Below, piece by piece: positions 11,771 through 24,460 of a stretch of 64,000 nucleotides of DNA. The position numbers were made by a program, and so were the translations under genes. Origin of the DNA: Pogostemon cablin (Eukaryota > Streptophyta > Magnoliopsida > Lamiales > Lamiaceae); contig CM042982.1 of assembly GCA_023678885.1 (NCBI GenBank), positions 3,844,001-3,908,000 on the forward strand, in the 5' to 3' direction. How positions within the stretch are numbered: position 1 is the first letter of the stretch; the number at the start of each line of letters is the position of its first letter. The notes beneath the pieces are model-generated. The model did no database searches, was not told the origin of the DNA, and saw only the letters and a list, made by a program, of their open reading frames with translations.

Positions 11771-13251
11771 TCATCCTCGAAGATTCCTCCTAATTCTAGC
11801 GATATCTTGACCGTGCATCTTGAACCCCTTCTTCAGCACATCATCAGGAATGAGCGGTTCTGAACGTAGCTAGCGATGACAATTGGGCGCCTAGATTCTG
11901 GCTGCTAAAACCCGAAACCACTAAAGCGGGTCTCACCATATCCGTATTATACAAAAAAATGGATCAACCCTTTCGGAAACACAAAAGAATCACCCGAACG
12001 CAAACGTTGTGTAGAGATGATTCGATGTGTCCACGAATCCAACCAGTAGGGAACCTTCTAGAAGAATGGTCAATTTGGAAGCCCTAGGGTGGGCGTGGAG
12101 AGAACTAGGCCGTTTACCGCGATGTCGACCCGACCCATGGATAAGCCCATCGTATTCAACCCGGGTAGGTTTTCGGTGTTGGTTAGGGTGACGTTGAAGT
12201 TGAATTGGTTCATATCACCGGGTTCGGATAGTGCCGACGTGGCAAAATGGCGGTGACGCGTAATTCGGGTTGATGCACGGTACACCGTTTAAGAAGAAAT
12301 TGGGCGGGCTTTTTGAGTCGGCAATTAGGGGTGAGCAACGGTCGGTTCGGTTAACCGAACCGAACCAAATAGCGAAAACCGACTAAAACTGGATTAAGGG
12401 TATTATTAACCGAAACCGAACCGGATATGACTGAAACCAAATCTTTCATCGAACCAATTTACCGGTTCGGTTACGGTCGGTAATCGAAAAAATCGAACTA
12501 CTTATTGATGAAGGAGAAAAATAGAAAGTGTAAAGAAAAATTGAGGGTGTAAAGAAAATAGATCTCAGTTGGTGAGAGGGAGAAGGAAATCCGAATGATC
12601 CGACGGTGGGGAATGTTAGGCCGCCACTACCTTATGCGGCGGCAGCATCACTGGCACTTTTACCGGCGTCGATTGATGCCACAGGCCCACAACAGCATTC
12701 TCGGCAGGCGACGGCGACGGAGGCCTCTTCGAATCATTATCTGCGATGAGCTCGACGTGGCGGGTGAGGTCGAGGTGGAGGAGAAAAGGGAAGATGAGGT
12801 GGAGACCTTGTGGTTGAACACTAGTTTGAATGAGTGAGTACATAGGTGAGAAGTGTGAGAAGAAATGGAGAGTGAGAATGTGGGTGCGGTGGAAAAAGAT
12901 TTGAAATGAAGGCTGAACAGAATGGAGTGAGACTAGGGTTTCTTACATATGTATTAGGAAATTTCGGTTCGGTTCTCGGTTAACCGATTTTAGAAATTTT
13001 AAAACCATAACCGAACCGTAATACCAAATTTTCAATTTTTGAAAACCGATAACCGAACCGTATGTGTGGTCACCTAACCGATTTGAACGATCCGGTTCGG
13101 TTTCGGCCGGTTTTTCAGTTTTTACCGAATAGTGCTCACCCCTATCTGCAATGCAGTAATCGTGGAGCGGTTTTGGGTCGGATTTGCCAAAGCCCATTAA
13201 GGAAGATAGGCCCAATAGGAGATGGAGAAAAAAAAGGTGGTGGCTATCCAT
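11771..13251 (-). pseudogene. Germin-like protein pseudogene, split by a hAT element
   Basis: Read on the minus strand, an ATG at 13251 opens a signal peptide followed by SDPKPLHDYCIAD, the usual start of a mature germin-like protein. The frame is broken there by the 819-bp hAT insertion and resumes as SKSPPNFFLNGVPC. Downstream blocks in shifting frames match the family: NLPGLNTMGLSMGRVDIAVNG, a degraded first cupin box (reads as PPHAHPRASKL only after correcting a frame, with K where the metal-binding E belongs), a second cupin-like FPKGLIH, and the C-terminus PDDVLKKGFKMHGQDIARI ending at TGA 11771. At least three frame disruptions besides the insertion are visible. Germin-like proteins are secreted cupin oxidases or dismutases; this copy cannot make one. 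A TATA box remains upstream. Confidence 0.85.
12326..13144. mobile_element. Non-autonomous hAT element, 819 bp
   Basis: The perfect 12-bp terminal inverted repeat TAGGGGTGAGCA / TGCTCACCCCTA is flanked by an 8-bp target duplication with one mismatch (TCGGCAAT at 12318-12325, TCTGCAAT at 13145-13152), the hAT signature. Both subterminal regions are rich in CGGTTCGGTT/AACCGAACC repeats. The middle (about 12590-12840) is GC-rich, with short frames on both strands that match nothing I recognise; it could be captured DNA. No transposase is seen. Confidence 0.88.
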
Positions 13252-13300
13252 GTATAAAAGATGTTTGTTTTAAGACAAACATTATCAATGTTGGGTGAAG

Positions 13301-13310
13301 CTTATATAGA
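13301..13310 (-). promoter_or_regulatory. TATA box of the germin-like pseudogene
   Basis: On the minus strand TCTATATAAG lies 50 bp upstream of the ATG at 13251, a spacing typical of germin-like genes with very short leaders. Confidence 0.5.
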
Positions 13311-15640
13311 GTAGCAAAGGCAAGTGGAGATTACAAGTGATGACAAGTATGATGTATTATCTCTCTACTTGGTAGTAGTGGTGATTGAGTAACTTAAGAG
13401 CTTGCAGGAGAATGAAATAAGGCAAGTCATTTTGGTGATTGAAAATGACAAACGTGACATGTGAAAATGGGACCAATTGAAGTTTAGGATGGATGTCATA
13501 TAAATTTATGACATACCATGAGACTATAAAATAAGTTTATAAAACATTTTACCAAATTATATCATCATATAGTATTTAATAATTGTTTTAAAGAAATAAC
13601 ATTTGGCTTCTCATAATTATTATTTCTCCGTTCTTGTATTTAATTTGAACAATTTAAAATAAATTATAAGTTTTAAGTCAGTTAAAATTAGGGAACAATA
13701 ATTGTTCTCCCTAAATAAATCGTCTAAAATGCAGGATGATGTTTCACTACTGAAATTATCAAAAGTTCACTTTATCGAGGTGCTCTAAAATGTTATTGGG
13801 CTAAAGCCCAATTCATGGACTTATTTGGATTGGGTTCAAGATATTTCTGGGCCAGAGCTATAATGATTAATGATTATGAAGAGCATGTTAAATAAACCAT
13901 GAATGAAATCATAAGAAGGAATGTAATAAAAATAATTGAATCAAAAAATTATTCTTGGACCTAAAAAAAAAAAAATTGTCTGTTGTTCTCAACTTCTATT
14001 TATATATATAAAAAAATTAGTATCATAAAATATGTATCTTTTTTCCCCTTTAAGGTACAACAAATTATAACTTTCTTATTTAAAATGTACACTCTATTTG
14101 TACTGATACATAATTAATCTCTACATATATTTTATAGCATAATTAAATCAGTGTCATTTGATAACTTATTGATAAATTGTTGCTAACATTATATGATCTT
14201 ATAACCGATTATTATAATACGTGTTAAAGTATGATTATTACATAAATATAATTAATATGTTTATTAATTGTTAAAGTAGATTAGGCTACACTAAAATATG
14301 ATTATATAATATTATAATATGATTCACTATAAACCTATTTTAATTATCAATAAGTACCATATATTTTACATACTCCACTAATATACTCTAATAATTGATC
14401 GATTCATCTCATAATCAATTTTTCATATATTCGTCGTACAAGAGAGTGTACTTATAATCAAATAGTTTAATAAATTAATTTTAATGTAATGTACTATAAT
14501 AAGGTGGATAATAAACTATTAAGCAAAAAGTCAACAATAAATTATTGGTACTAGACTTTAATTTCATTTACATAGTGCGATACTCTGTTTAAGACAGAGG
14601 ATCTAATACTCACACATCAAGGAGTGATCGGTAGAATTAGGGGATGAGAATGAGGTCAAAACTTGTCACTTGGAATTAATTAGAAAATAATTATAAGGTG
14701 CTTAAATTAATTATTTGGAGTAATAATTTATTCTCCTAACTATTAGGTGCAATAAAAGTCATACTCATTCAAATTTCTTAACTGTCTCTCTTCATTGATT
14801 TCTTATTAAGACACTCATACAATTATCGTACTCTTTAAGAAGTTTACTTATTAGGTAGCCTATATTATGAATATTTGTCTCTTTCACTTTAAACCTTTGT
14901 CAATTTTGCAATTAGTAACTACTATACTTTATTTGCCATTAACTTTTCCCCTCGAGTAGGGCAAAAAAAAAAAGAAAAAAAATGTGGAGTAAATTTAATA
15001 AAATTTCAGTGTAGAATGTAAAAAGAAAAAAGAAGGAAAAAAAAAGTTGAGAATGCAAGTACATAATTAATGGAGTAATAAAAAGTGCTATAGGTAACCG
15101 CGAAAGTGAAATGATAATTATATAGTAATTGATGTCAATGGACAAAAGTTTATTTTTTTTAAGGTAAATATTTAATCTATCTTACATGCTCTAATACAAT
15201 TTATATTAAAGAAAAATATAATGTTAAAGTAAATATTTTAACTACCTTAAGCACAATATTTTATTTGGAAAAATGTCTTCCACATATTTTGTTAATTTTA
15301 TGGATTATCTCTTATGTATATTATTTTTACACAATGTGTTGTTTGAACTTTGAATTAAAGAGTAATTTTGAAATATTACTGTAAATTTATGTAGTTGAAT
15401 TTTTTTATTTTTCTTTTATTATAGTTAAGTGAAATTAAACAGTAATGTACTATATATTTCGTAATAATAAATCTAACGTGTGAATTATAAATATGAAAAT
15501 GAACTCCATATGCCAAAATTAAATCTTATCAATAAAAGAGTTGGTTATAAATTTAAATTTGGCAAATTATCTGAAGAAAAACGCCCCCTTGACTTAAAAG
15601 GTCCACACGCGTCCCACCACCCCCTCCATTATTGATCCAA
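13311..15640. other. AT-rich intergenic DNA
   Basis: No gene seen. 14215-14345 contains another copy of the GTGTTAAAGTATGATTATTA repeat family. The last ~100 bp becomes less AT-rich as the promoter of the next gene begins. Confidence 0.45.
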
Positions 15641-15647
15641 AAGATCT

Positions 15648-15657
15648 GGCACGTGCC
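15648..15657 (+). promoter_or_regulatory. Palindromic G-box upstream of the WVD2-like gene
   Basis: GGCACGTGCC is a perfect CACGTG G-box, a bZIP/bHLH binding site, placed just upstream of the presumed transcription start (about 15690-15720). The function is inferred from the motif. Confidence 0.45.
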
Positions 15658-16534
15658 ACCTCCATCTCTTGTATTCTCAATACTCTGACTGGCACTGCAC
15701 TTCACTCTTCTTCAGTGGGCCTTCAGTAGACCATCTCTATCCCTACCAAGCATCATCATTATCTTCAAATTCACCTCTTTCTCCTCTTCCTTTTAGGTAA
15801 ACCCTCATGCAAACCCACCATTGTTTTTTAATTTTCTTTTCGAGCTAGCTCACTTTTTGTGTTTTAGTAAGTGCTTCGACCCCCCTTCTTTCTTGGGTGG
15901 AGTGTGGCTTTTTTTCGTTAATTTCTAGGTTCTCACACCAGGCCCATTTGAAGTTCTGTTCAAGTTCTTTAGATTTGTTTCAAAGGTTGCACTTTTTTCT
16001 ACTTTTCTTCACTCTATAAAGATTGAAGGAGAAAAGGCGCATCTTTTGTACTTACTGATCTGAATTTTGTGTGCTAAAACTTTTTGTTTGGATGATTAAG
16101 GTTATCTGTTAGTACTTTCTGGGAGACCCACAAAAGGACAAGTATTTTCACTTTGACAAGCTGTAATTTTATGGAAGATTGCTGCGGTAGAGAAACAGAG
16201 CACATGGTTTTGTTATAAGTGCTTTCATTTTGCTTATCTTCTATTTTGCTCCATTAGATTTAGGGCACCATTCTTGTTCTTGATTACTTGTGTGTGTTGA
16301 TGATTAATTCATACTTGCCTCACCCCATGGTTTTATCTCTGTGGTAGATTTCTGGCTACTCGTCAGTGGATGAACGTTTAATTTAAAGATCTCATCTAGA
16401 AATGAAGGTACTTTCTTTGTAGGGTTTGGAATGGCATTAATTGTATTAAAGTTGGTTGAGTTATTACCTGATTTGCAAGATGCCTGAGCTAGCCCTTTTA
16501 GTATTTTGTTGTGTGTAAACACTTGAAACTAGTG

Positions 16535-19388
16535 ATGGAAAACAAGATCTTGTGTAATGAACAGATGGATGATTCTGCAAACTCCGGTGCTAGATTGGAA
16601 GTTTCGGTTTCATTTGGTAGGTTTGAGAATGATGGACTTTCGTGGGAGAAGTGGTCATCATTCTCCCCAAATAAATATATGGAGGAAGTAGGCACTTTAT
16701 CAACACCAGGTTCAGTAGCTCAGAAGAAGGCCTACTTCGAAGCTCACTACAGGAAAATCGCGGCGAAGAAAGCCGAGGAATTGGAGCAGGAAATGCTGAT
16801 GGACAGTCTTAAACCAAGCCCAGATGTGTCGAGTGAGGATGAAGCTGTTACAAAATCATCTGAAAATGGTACTGATTCTGGTTTCTCTGGTGGTGAGAGA
16901 TTAGTTGAAGTTGAAGAAGTTGCAGAAGAACCCTGTATCACTGCTTTGAAAAATGTAGCTATTGTAGATGAGGTGGAAGAACACGATGCTAGATCACTGA
17001 AAGAGGATGATCAGACGAATGATTCTGCTGCTTTCTCTTTAGAGGAGGAAATAGAGTGTGTTAATCCTGTGCAATCTGGAGCTGGAAGCTCTTCGGTTGA
17101 TGAATCTAAGGATGTATTAAATGTTAATTTGGATAACCCCGAGCTTGATTTTAGAGAAGAACAGGTGTTGGTAGTGTTAGAGACTCCTCAGAAGAGCTCT
17201 AGACAAATCTTGAAACAACCTCCGGAGAGGAGAAATGGCACTAACAAAGCAAGTGTGACGAAAAAGGATTCGCCTAAGTTGAACTCATGGAATATAGCTT
17301 CAAAGGTAAAATTTGAGAACTTATTGTCTCCTTTCAGTGATTACACTGTCAAATATCAGTATTTAATGATCATTATTAGTTGATTTGGTTAATTGAATTG
17401 GATCATTGGTTCTGGTTTCTTAGGTAACTCCACAGAAAAAGGAGAAAGTTTTAGCTGGGACGAAGAAGAAAGTTGTTTCACCTGCAACCAAACCATTTCC
17501 AGCCTCCACTCCTAAATATGCGAAGCCAGCGTTGGTCTCGACACCCATACCTGCCTCTCTGTCGTCGAAAAAGAAGGTGGTTGGGTCATCTCCACCGAAA
17601 AGCAAGACTTCTCAGATGAGAGAAACCAAAAGAGCAGCTCCTACATCCTTGCACATGTCTCTTAGCTTGGGTCCTTCAGATTCTTTGGGTGCTCTCCCTA
17701 TGACTAGGAAGTCTTTGATTATGGAGAGTATGGGGGATAAGGATATTGTCAGACGAGCTTTTAAAACATTCCAGAATCGCACTAATGGAGCTAGCTCCGA
17801 TGGGAAACCGAATACAGTGAAGAACGTGTGTAATTAAGTTCTGTTGCTTTCATATGATCTGCTCCTGTGGTATTCTAATTTTATATCCTGGCAGGTCTCA
17901 TCAATTGCTGTCGAGCCAAAGGTCTCCAGTTATCACACTCCTACAAAGGCAAATGAAGGGTAATGACTCTACTGATTACTTGCTAATTTGTGAATACTAT
18001 TGCCTATCCATTGGTTCAAATGTTGGCTATAAATACATAGCAAACTAATTATTTGAAATATAGGCCAAGGGGGGATGCTGAAAAAAGATCTAATCAAAAT
18101 CAAAGGAGTCAATCAGGAAGTAGATCAAACCCTCTGCCTTCTGGGTGAGACCTTCTCTCTTACCATTAATCTTATTGCAACTGTGCTAAAATCTTATTAA
18201 CAGACATGTAAAACTACTTCTGAAAGCTTTTTCACCAATAATTACTTAAATTGATTAGTCCTCACCTTACCCTGATTCTGAACTGCATATTATACATACC
18301 TGAAAGCATAAGGGGAAAAAAAAAAAAAGAACAGAAAGAATGAGCTTGGTTTATACAACCGTATAACTCGAGGGATGATGGATTTTTTCTTTCCTGATAC
18401 ATGCGGCGGGTAGTTTTCTTAAGATTGCAATTGATGCAAGTGTAGAAGTAGGCCTTCTTTAACATCCATCCAACATCCTTCCGTTTATTAAAATGAAGTT
18501 GTCTTGAGATTAGATTTATGTTAAATTTGGTTGGAAAATGAAAAGCAAGTGTAATATGATTTTAATTGCTCTTAATTTTGCTGATGGAATTTATTACAAT
18601 TGTTTGGTTCACATTGAGTAAATACTCATGCGCCTTAAAAATTTACTAAAAATAAGGGAGTTTACACACTAATTGCACTTAATTGGACTTGATTTCCTTC
18701 TAAGCCTTTAGTTAAAAGTAAGGGCCCATTGGATCACAACCTAAGGGGGAGATGAGTTATAATATCTCATGAAACTAATTAAGAATTAAGGGATTTCTCA
18801 TGCTCATTTCTTGTATTTGACTCCTAATAACCCACTTAATAATTTTAATGAACCAAACACACACTAATGTATTTTAATTACAGATCACATAAGAGTTCAT
18901 CCATTGATAAGAAAAGTGCAGTGGATGTATCGCCTGCTACTGGCTTAAGAAGTGACGACAATGCTGAAAAGCGGAAAGAGGTATATCCAACATCCTTCCC
19001 CTATCCTCATCAGCCTGCATTTTCGTCGTTTCTACTTTCAAATCAGGTGCCTTTTGAGTTGTATATGTAACTAAATTTACTTTAAGCAGTTTCTGAAGAA
19101 GTTGGAGGCAAAATCAATAGCTAGAATGGCTGAAAATGGTCAGCCTGGTGCAAGATCAAAGGTATGCTATAAGTTTTAACTTGGGTGGAAGATAAAGAAA
19201 TGTTCAATGAGTTGATTTTTTCTAAGTTTTAATATTTTATTTTCCCATGGATTACATCATTGTTAATCGATATGTGTCAACTGCCAGCCAAGAATGAGTA
19301 AAACAAAAGATTAATTTTACTATCCTAAATGAATTTCCAGGTAAGTGTTGAGAATGGAATCCGTCAACGACCCACATTGAATCGGTAA
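16535..19388 (+). CDS. WVD2-like / TPX2-family microtubule-associated protein
   Basis: Seven coding exons give a 511-residue protein: 16535-17305, 17424-17825, 17895-17959, 18064-18144, 18884-18980, 19090-19161 and 19341-19388, all GT-AG with continuous frame. The N-terminus carries the block SVSFGRFENDGLSWEKWSSF, then SPNKYMEEV and TPGSVAQKKAYFEAHYRKI, as in WVD2-like 7-type proteins. An acidic middle and a Lys/Ser-rich basic part follow. The C-terminus has a short TPX2-like helix (AEKRKEFLKKLEAK) encoded across two exons. Family members bind and bundle cortical microtubules; WDL7 is the closest by eye. The start is the ATG at 16535; an upstream in-frame GTG is not used. A 5' leader intron probably begins at the GT at 15797. 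The TPX2 segment is short, ending 15 residues into the last exon. Confidence 0.82.
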
Positions 19389-20210
19389 AGATGTTCATTT
19401 CGAACTTACCTAGTCCTGAAGAATTACATCATCACTGGAAAACTACAGATGGCGCATGCTGGAAAATCGAGCGGATGAAACGGAGTGGATTCTTGACCTC
19501 AGCAAGAACAGCATTTATCTGCAGTAGGTAAAGGAAGAGTGCATATCTACATTGCTGATGTACTTGGTTAGTTGGGTTTGTATACCGTGTATAGAAGGTT
19601 ATGTATGTCTTTGTACTACCAGCTTTTGGAATTCTGTTATGGCAAATCTTTTGGAGATATCAGATTGGAGAGATGAGAGGTGATTGTTATTGAGGATTCA
19701 TTTAAAAAGACATCATTTCTGTAGAACATGAAGCTTCGAATTATGGCTTTCTCCATCTATGCAGTTGAGGTGTCGATTTCTTCGTAGCATTCGAGTGAAT
19801 GTGTCTTGTTGCCATGTCTGTTTCATTATGAATGAATGAATAGATTTGACAGTAGAATATAGCTGCAGATTCAGGGTTAGTTTCATTGCATTAAGCTCGA
19901 TTAAACTATGATTAACAAGTAATTGCAATTAAGACATTTCAAAATGTCACTTTCCTACTCAAAGATGAAGAAACAGTCCATCTTTGTGGTGTTTTTTAGC
20001 TCTGATGTCTGATTTTAGATTAAAAAAGAAAAAAGAAGGATTGTTTACTTGAATTGCAATGAATAAAAAATCAGATTGAGCTTCTCTCCTTTGCATTCAA
20101 ACTAATAACAATGGGAAAGAATTATACAATTGAAAAATCAAATAAGTGAAGCATTTGCAGTGACAATTGTGTTTCTTGTGTCTGTACAAAACTCGAATAT
20201 GTGCAAATCA
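19389..20210. other. Convergent 3' regions of the WVD2-like and formin genes
   Basis: Both genes end here pointing at each other. The first ~450 bp is the likely 3' UTR of the WVD2-like gene and the last ~150 bp that of the formin. No separate gene is supported. Confidence 0.5.
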
Positions 20211-22797
20211 TCATCGGACCTCCGAATCACTGTCTGAATCACTGGAACTGCTCTTGGAAGCATCTGACATGAAATTTGGGGGTAGTTTTGGGAATCTAAA
20301 CACTCTGGGAGATCCTGGTGATGGTGATGGTGATGATGAACCAGCAACAGGTGAAGCTGGTTTTCTCTTCTGTACATCTCTTGCAACCTCTATACAAACC
20401 TGATCAACCATGCCCAGAAAATCTCTCACTATCACAAACAACTGCAATGGATTCTTGTCCTTGGAAGATCCAGCTTGGTAATAATCTGTTGTTTTCTTGA
20501 CTATCTCCATCACCCATTTCTGTTCTTCCTCCACAACTTTCATCTCCAGCTCTGCTGTATCAAGAAAACCGTTCATTTCTTGTTCGAACCCTCCGTCCCT
20601 CCCACATTGCGTCACAACCATTCGCGTTTCCACCACCTGTGTCGCTAATGCAGACGTTGATTTCAGAAGAGCATCGTAGTCCAACACAGCTGCCTTTTTC
20701 ACGTTCAAGAATTCAGCACTTAGTCCTCCAATCACTGGCAATCCAAGCATCATGTACTCCCTCTCTCTGTCGTCTTTCGACACCAAGCTGCTGTTTTCAG
20801 CAATCTGGCTCATGCCATTGCTGCTCTGACTGCTCGTCTTGCTCAAGCTCCGGTTCTTGTTCAGCACGCACCGTTTCCCCTCCGCTCGTACGACTTCTTG
20901 GACAACAAACTGAAGCAGAGTCGTTTTTCCATCGGAGCTCTTAACATCGGACAGTTTCCTAAGAGCTGTAAGGTTGAAAGCTTGTGCATTTCCTCTTGCT
21001 GTCCCTGCATTCAGCCTATTCCCAGCCTTGAGCACAGCTTCTAGAAGCTTCAAGAAGAGGCCTCGAGTTCTAAGCTCTTTGCAAGCTGATTCAAGAGACT
21101 GCAACGAGTCTTTAACGCTTGAAACCTCCAATTCATAGTTTGATCTGAACAACAGAGCGTCGAAACGTTTGAAAGCAGATGGAACAGCTTTAAGGAGGTG
21201 GTATAGGAACGATTCAGCATCAGCAAGCCTTGAAGGATCGCCATTAAACGCGATGATCTGAGCTGATTCTTCGTCCGTTGGGGCTATCTTCGTCAGCTTT
21301 TCGATAGCATCAGCATTCAAGCCTTGTCCCTCAATCAATGCATCAATGATGTCTTTCCTGGAGATCCCAAGAGACTTGAGCACAATGGCTGTGTTTTGAG
21401 ATTTACGCGTGTCGAGTATAAAGATCTTAGCCGGAGGGCCCGATTTTTCGCCTAATGCACTCGTTGATTTGCCATCTGCACGAGGAGATTTTCTGTTAGT
21501 GGCGACGTAGCCGAAGAGTGCTTCCATTAGATCACCATCAAACCTGCAAATTCAATCCACATAAACCTCATATTAGACAGAATTCAACAAGAGAACACAA
21601 TGCTAGTGTAAATTCAATAGAAAAGGAAATGATGATTAATTACTTGAATGAGCCCTTGTCTATTTTGTCCCACACCATGGAATGCTCAACATTAGCATTC
21701 ACCTTATCCCAGTGCAATGGCTTCAGCTTCACCTGTCCATTTTCACTGCTAGTCGAACCTTCTCCGGCCGAAGACGAGCGGTTCTTAGGCTGTGGAGGAG
21801 GCCTCATTGATGAACCAACACTAGGAGGTGGTGGTGGAGGTGGAGAAGGACCCTTAGTTGGTGGTGGTGGTGGTGCAGCCATTTTCTCTTTAGGGACAGC
21901 CACAGCCACAGCCTCAGCAGCCCTTGCGGGCTTCTGTGGAGGAGGCGGCGGCGGTGGTCTTGGTTGTGCTCCTGGTGGTGGGGGTAGGGTAGGTGGGACA
22001 TGTTTGACAGAAGAAGAAAACTGCTTCTCAATCTTGTTAGAGATTCCATTAGACAAAGAAGGTATCTTCTCCATAATTTGAGGATCTTTATCCACCCAAA
22101 CAGGGCTTTGAGAAGAAGAACTCTGCCCTCTAAGCAGGGGAGTTTCACCAGCTGGCTGCTTCTTCTTCCCAATATTCTCTCTCTCACTCACCACTCTCTT
22201 CTCCTCTTCTCTCTCCTCATCCTTCAAACTCCTGTAATACTGTTTCTTGAAACTACTCCTCTTCTCTCCATCCTGCATGTTCCTCCAATACATAACATCC
22301 AATCCATTCTCATCAACAATCAATCCCTTCACATTACTCCCATACCGATCAAAATTCTTATCCTTACGCTCCACCGGATTATTCCCTCCTCCACCACCGC
22401 CGCCGGAAGCAGCAGCAACAGGTCTACCACCATCGTTATCATCTTCAAGTTTCCTCTTCCGGCGAGAGTAGGTCAAGAAAATGAAGAACAGTAGCCCTGA
22501 TACGACCAGAGTGCTAGCCACTGTGGCGCCAATGGCTTTCCCCACCGCCTTCCTCGTCGATGATCGACCGGGAGGCGGCTGCGCCGGCGGTGTTTGGGTG
22601 GATACCGATGGAGGGATAGCTGGCGGATCATCGGCGGGTGGAGGCGGTGGTGGGATAGCAACAACTGGTGGACGAGACGAAGGGTAGAAAGTCTGGATGT
22701 TTTGGGAGGAAGAAGATAATTGAGAGAGGGATAGAGGTAGAGCAGAAACGAGGAGTGTGGTGATGAAGAGAGAGAGAATAGTGGGAGTTGCAACCAT
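20211..22797 (-). CDS. Class I plant formin (FH1-FH2)
   Basis: Two exons, 22797-21644 and 21543-20211, joined inside the codon before FDGDLMEALF, encode 828 residues. In order: signal peptide (1-25), Pro-rich extracellular part (about 44-76, extensin-like PPPPPP runs), one membrane span (about 88-110), basic stop-transfer SRRKRK, a cytosolic linker, a Pro-rich FH1 (about 268-335), and FH2 from about 356 (KLKPLHWDKV). The FH2 hallmark GNRLNAGTARGNAQAF starts near residue 559. The Ser/Asp-rich tail ends SDSDSDSEVR. Class I formins are plasma-membrane proteins that nucleate and cap actin through FH2 and recruit profilin-actin through FH1, tying actin to the wall. All FH2 motifs I know are present, so it should be functional. 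Only one intron interrupts the coding region. The subgroup is not assigned. Confidence 0.93.
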
Positions 22798-22980
22798 GAT
22801 CGTGGGTTGTAAAGAATTGAAGAGATGAAGTAATATCGAGTTGTATATTTCTGATCATTGCTTAAAGATGTGTTGTTTTTCAGAGGATACTGCTTTTCTA
22901 TTTTTTGCCTTTTTTTTTTTTTTTTCTTAGTTTGGTTTGGTTGCTGAAAGTGTCAAGGGAGAGCAGATGCTGGTTGATTT

Positions 22981-22991
22981 GGTATATTTAA
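22981..22991 (-). promoter_or_regulatory. Candidate TATA box of the formin gene
   Basis: TAAATATACC-type sequence on the minus strand, about 185 bp upstream of the formin ATG. A T/C-rich leader lies between them. Motif and distance only. Confidence 0.4.
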
Positions 22992-23153
22992 ACCATGACA
23001 GCAGGGTTTCTTCCACTGAAATCACCAAAATGCCCTCCCCACAGTTGCCCTAACTTTTTGTTTTTTCTTCTTCTTTACTGTTCACCCAATATATATTGAC
23101 AAATAATATCGACGTGAATCCTGTATTTGACATGAATTTGATCAATTTTAAGT

Positions 23154-23276
23154 ATAAGTTAAACAGTGAACTCTTTCTATAAGCCACTTGAGGCACATCT
23201 TGCATTTACCTCTTTCATCAATCTTCAGAGCAGAGGTGGTGAGGTCCCTAATGGTGGGGTACACAATTTTTTTTTT
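23154..23276 (+). mobile_element. tRNA-derived SINE, copy 3 (5'-truncated)
   Basis: It matches the 3' half of the SINE at 10091-10326 in the plus orientation: TATAAGCCACTTGAGGCACA and CCTAATGGTGGGGTACAC are shared, with scattered mutations. It ends in a T run at 23265-23276. The A and B boxes are missing, as expected after incomplete reverse transcription. No target duplication was found. Confidence 0.8.
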
Positions 23277-24166
23277 CAAATAACTATGTGAATTTATTGC
23301 ATGAAAAATGAATTTATTACTGTTCTAAATTAAAACTAGGGTAAATTACCCAAACTCCCCCTCGAAATTTCTCCAAACTACCAGATAAATCCCGTGGTTA
23401 GAAAAATTATCAATTATCCCTATTTAACTTATTTTTTATTTGAACATTAATAACAATATCCTTTTTTTCTTAAAATAAAAAAGAATGCAAATGACATCAA
23501 GATCCATATATTTAACATTGTATATTTTAACTTTACTATTTTTTTAAGTTTTAATTGATATTCGATCAGGGAATTCATGTACTCGTGTACTTTTAAAAGT
23601 TTTAATTGATAGTCGACCAGGGATATATTTTTTTAAAATTTAGTTTTAAAAAAAAAATTAAATTTTAAAATTCAAATAAATTTCTATATCCGGTACTTTT
23701 AATTTTCTATATTTAAAAAAAATAGTAAAATTTAATACAATGTTCAATTTATGGTATTAATATCATTTTCTTCTCTCTTTATTAATTTTTTTTATCAATA
23801 TTCAAATAAAAAATAAGTCAGAGGGGGTAATTGGTAGTTTTTCAAATAATATGATTTAGGGAAAATAAATTTTTTCGTCCGCTAACTTTCATTCATTTTG
23901 AAACTAGTCCATTAACTTTTTTAATTTTGAAATTATTCCGTTAATTTTATAACAATTCTGAAATTAGTCCATTAACTTCATAAAATTCAATATTTTGGTC
24001 ATTTGACCTGCTATGACAGATCATTTGAATATTTTTACCCCAATTAATATATATCATATTTTTATTTAATCAATTTTATTTCACTTTTCATTTTTTACTT
24101 CCGTATATCAAACAAATAATATTAATCTCATTACTAAAGTGAAGCAAATTTGACTAAATATTGATA

Positions 24167-24370
24167 CTTCCTCCGTTCGCTCGAAAGAAGATCTTTTTTC
24201 TATTTTGGTCGTCCGTTCCAAAGAGGGTCACTTCCTTTTTCACACACATGAGATCCACAAACACCCACTATTACAATTAAAATATGGGATCCACACTTCC
24301 ACTAATACAACTACACACTACACATTAAATAATAATACTTAAAAGTCCTCTTTCGGACGGACAGAGAGAG
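24167..24370. mobile_element. Mariner-type MITE, innermost of the nest, 204 bp
   Basis: The left end CTTCCTCCGTTCGCTCGAAA and the inverted right end CTCTCTCTGTCCGTCCGAAA are next to TA on both sides. The motif AAGAAGATC near the left matches AAGAGGAC(T) on the right, so the arms extend further inward. Confidence 0.75.
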
Positions 24371-24410
24371 TATAATATAAATTCTTAGTGGAGGCTATTT
24401 TTTTAAAATA

Positions 24411-24411
<1 letters not shown>

Positions 24412-24455
<44 letters not shown>
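24412..24455. repeat. (TA)n microsatellite
   Basis: About 22 uninterrupted TA units within the inner MULE-type element, likely polymorphic. Confidence 0.9.

Positions 24456-24460
<5 letters not shown>

Noticed and set aside
12595..12837. 80-codon plus-strand frame inside the hAT element
   Set aside because: It has no recognisable protein and is overlapped by an equally long opposite frame; kept only as possible captured DNA.
21518..22494. Plus-strand frames with Gly-rich or Pro-rich translation
   Set aside because: Shadows of the proline-rich FH1 region of the minus-strand formin.
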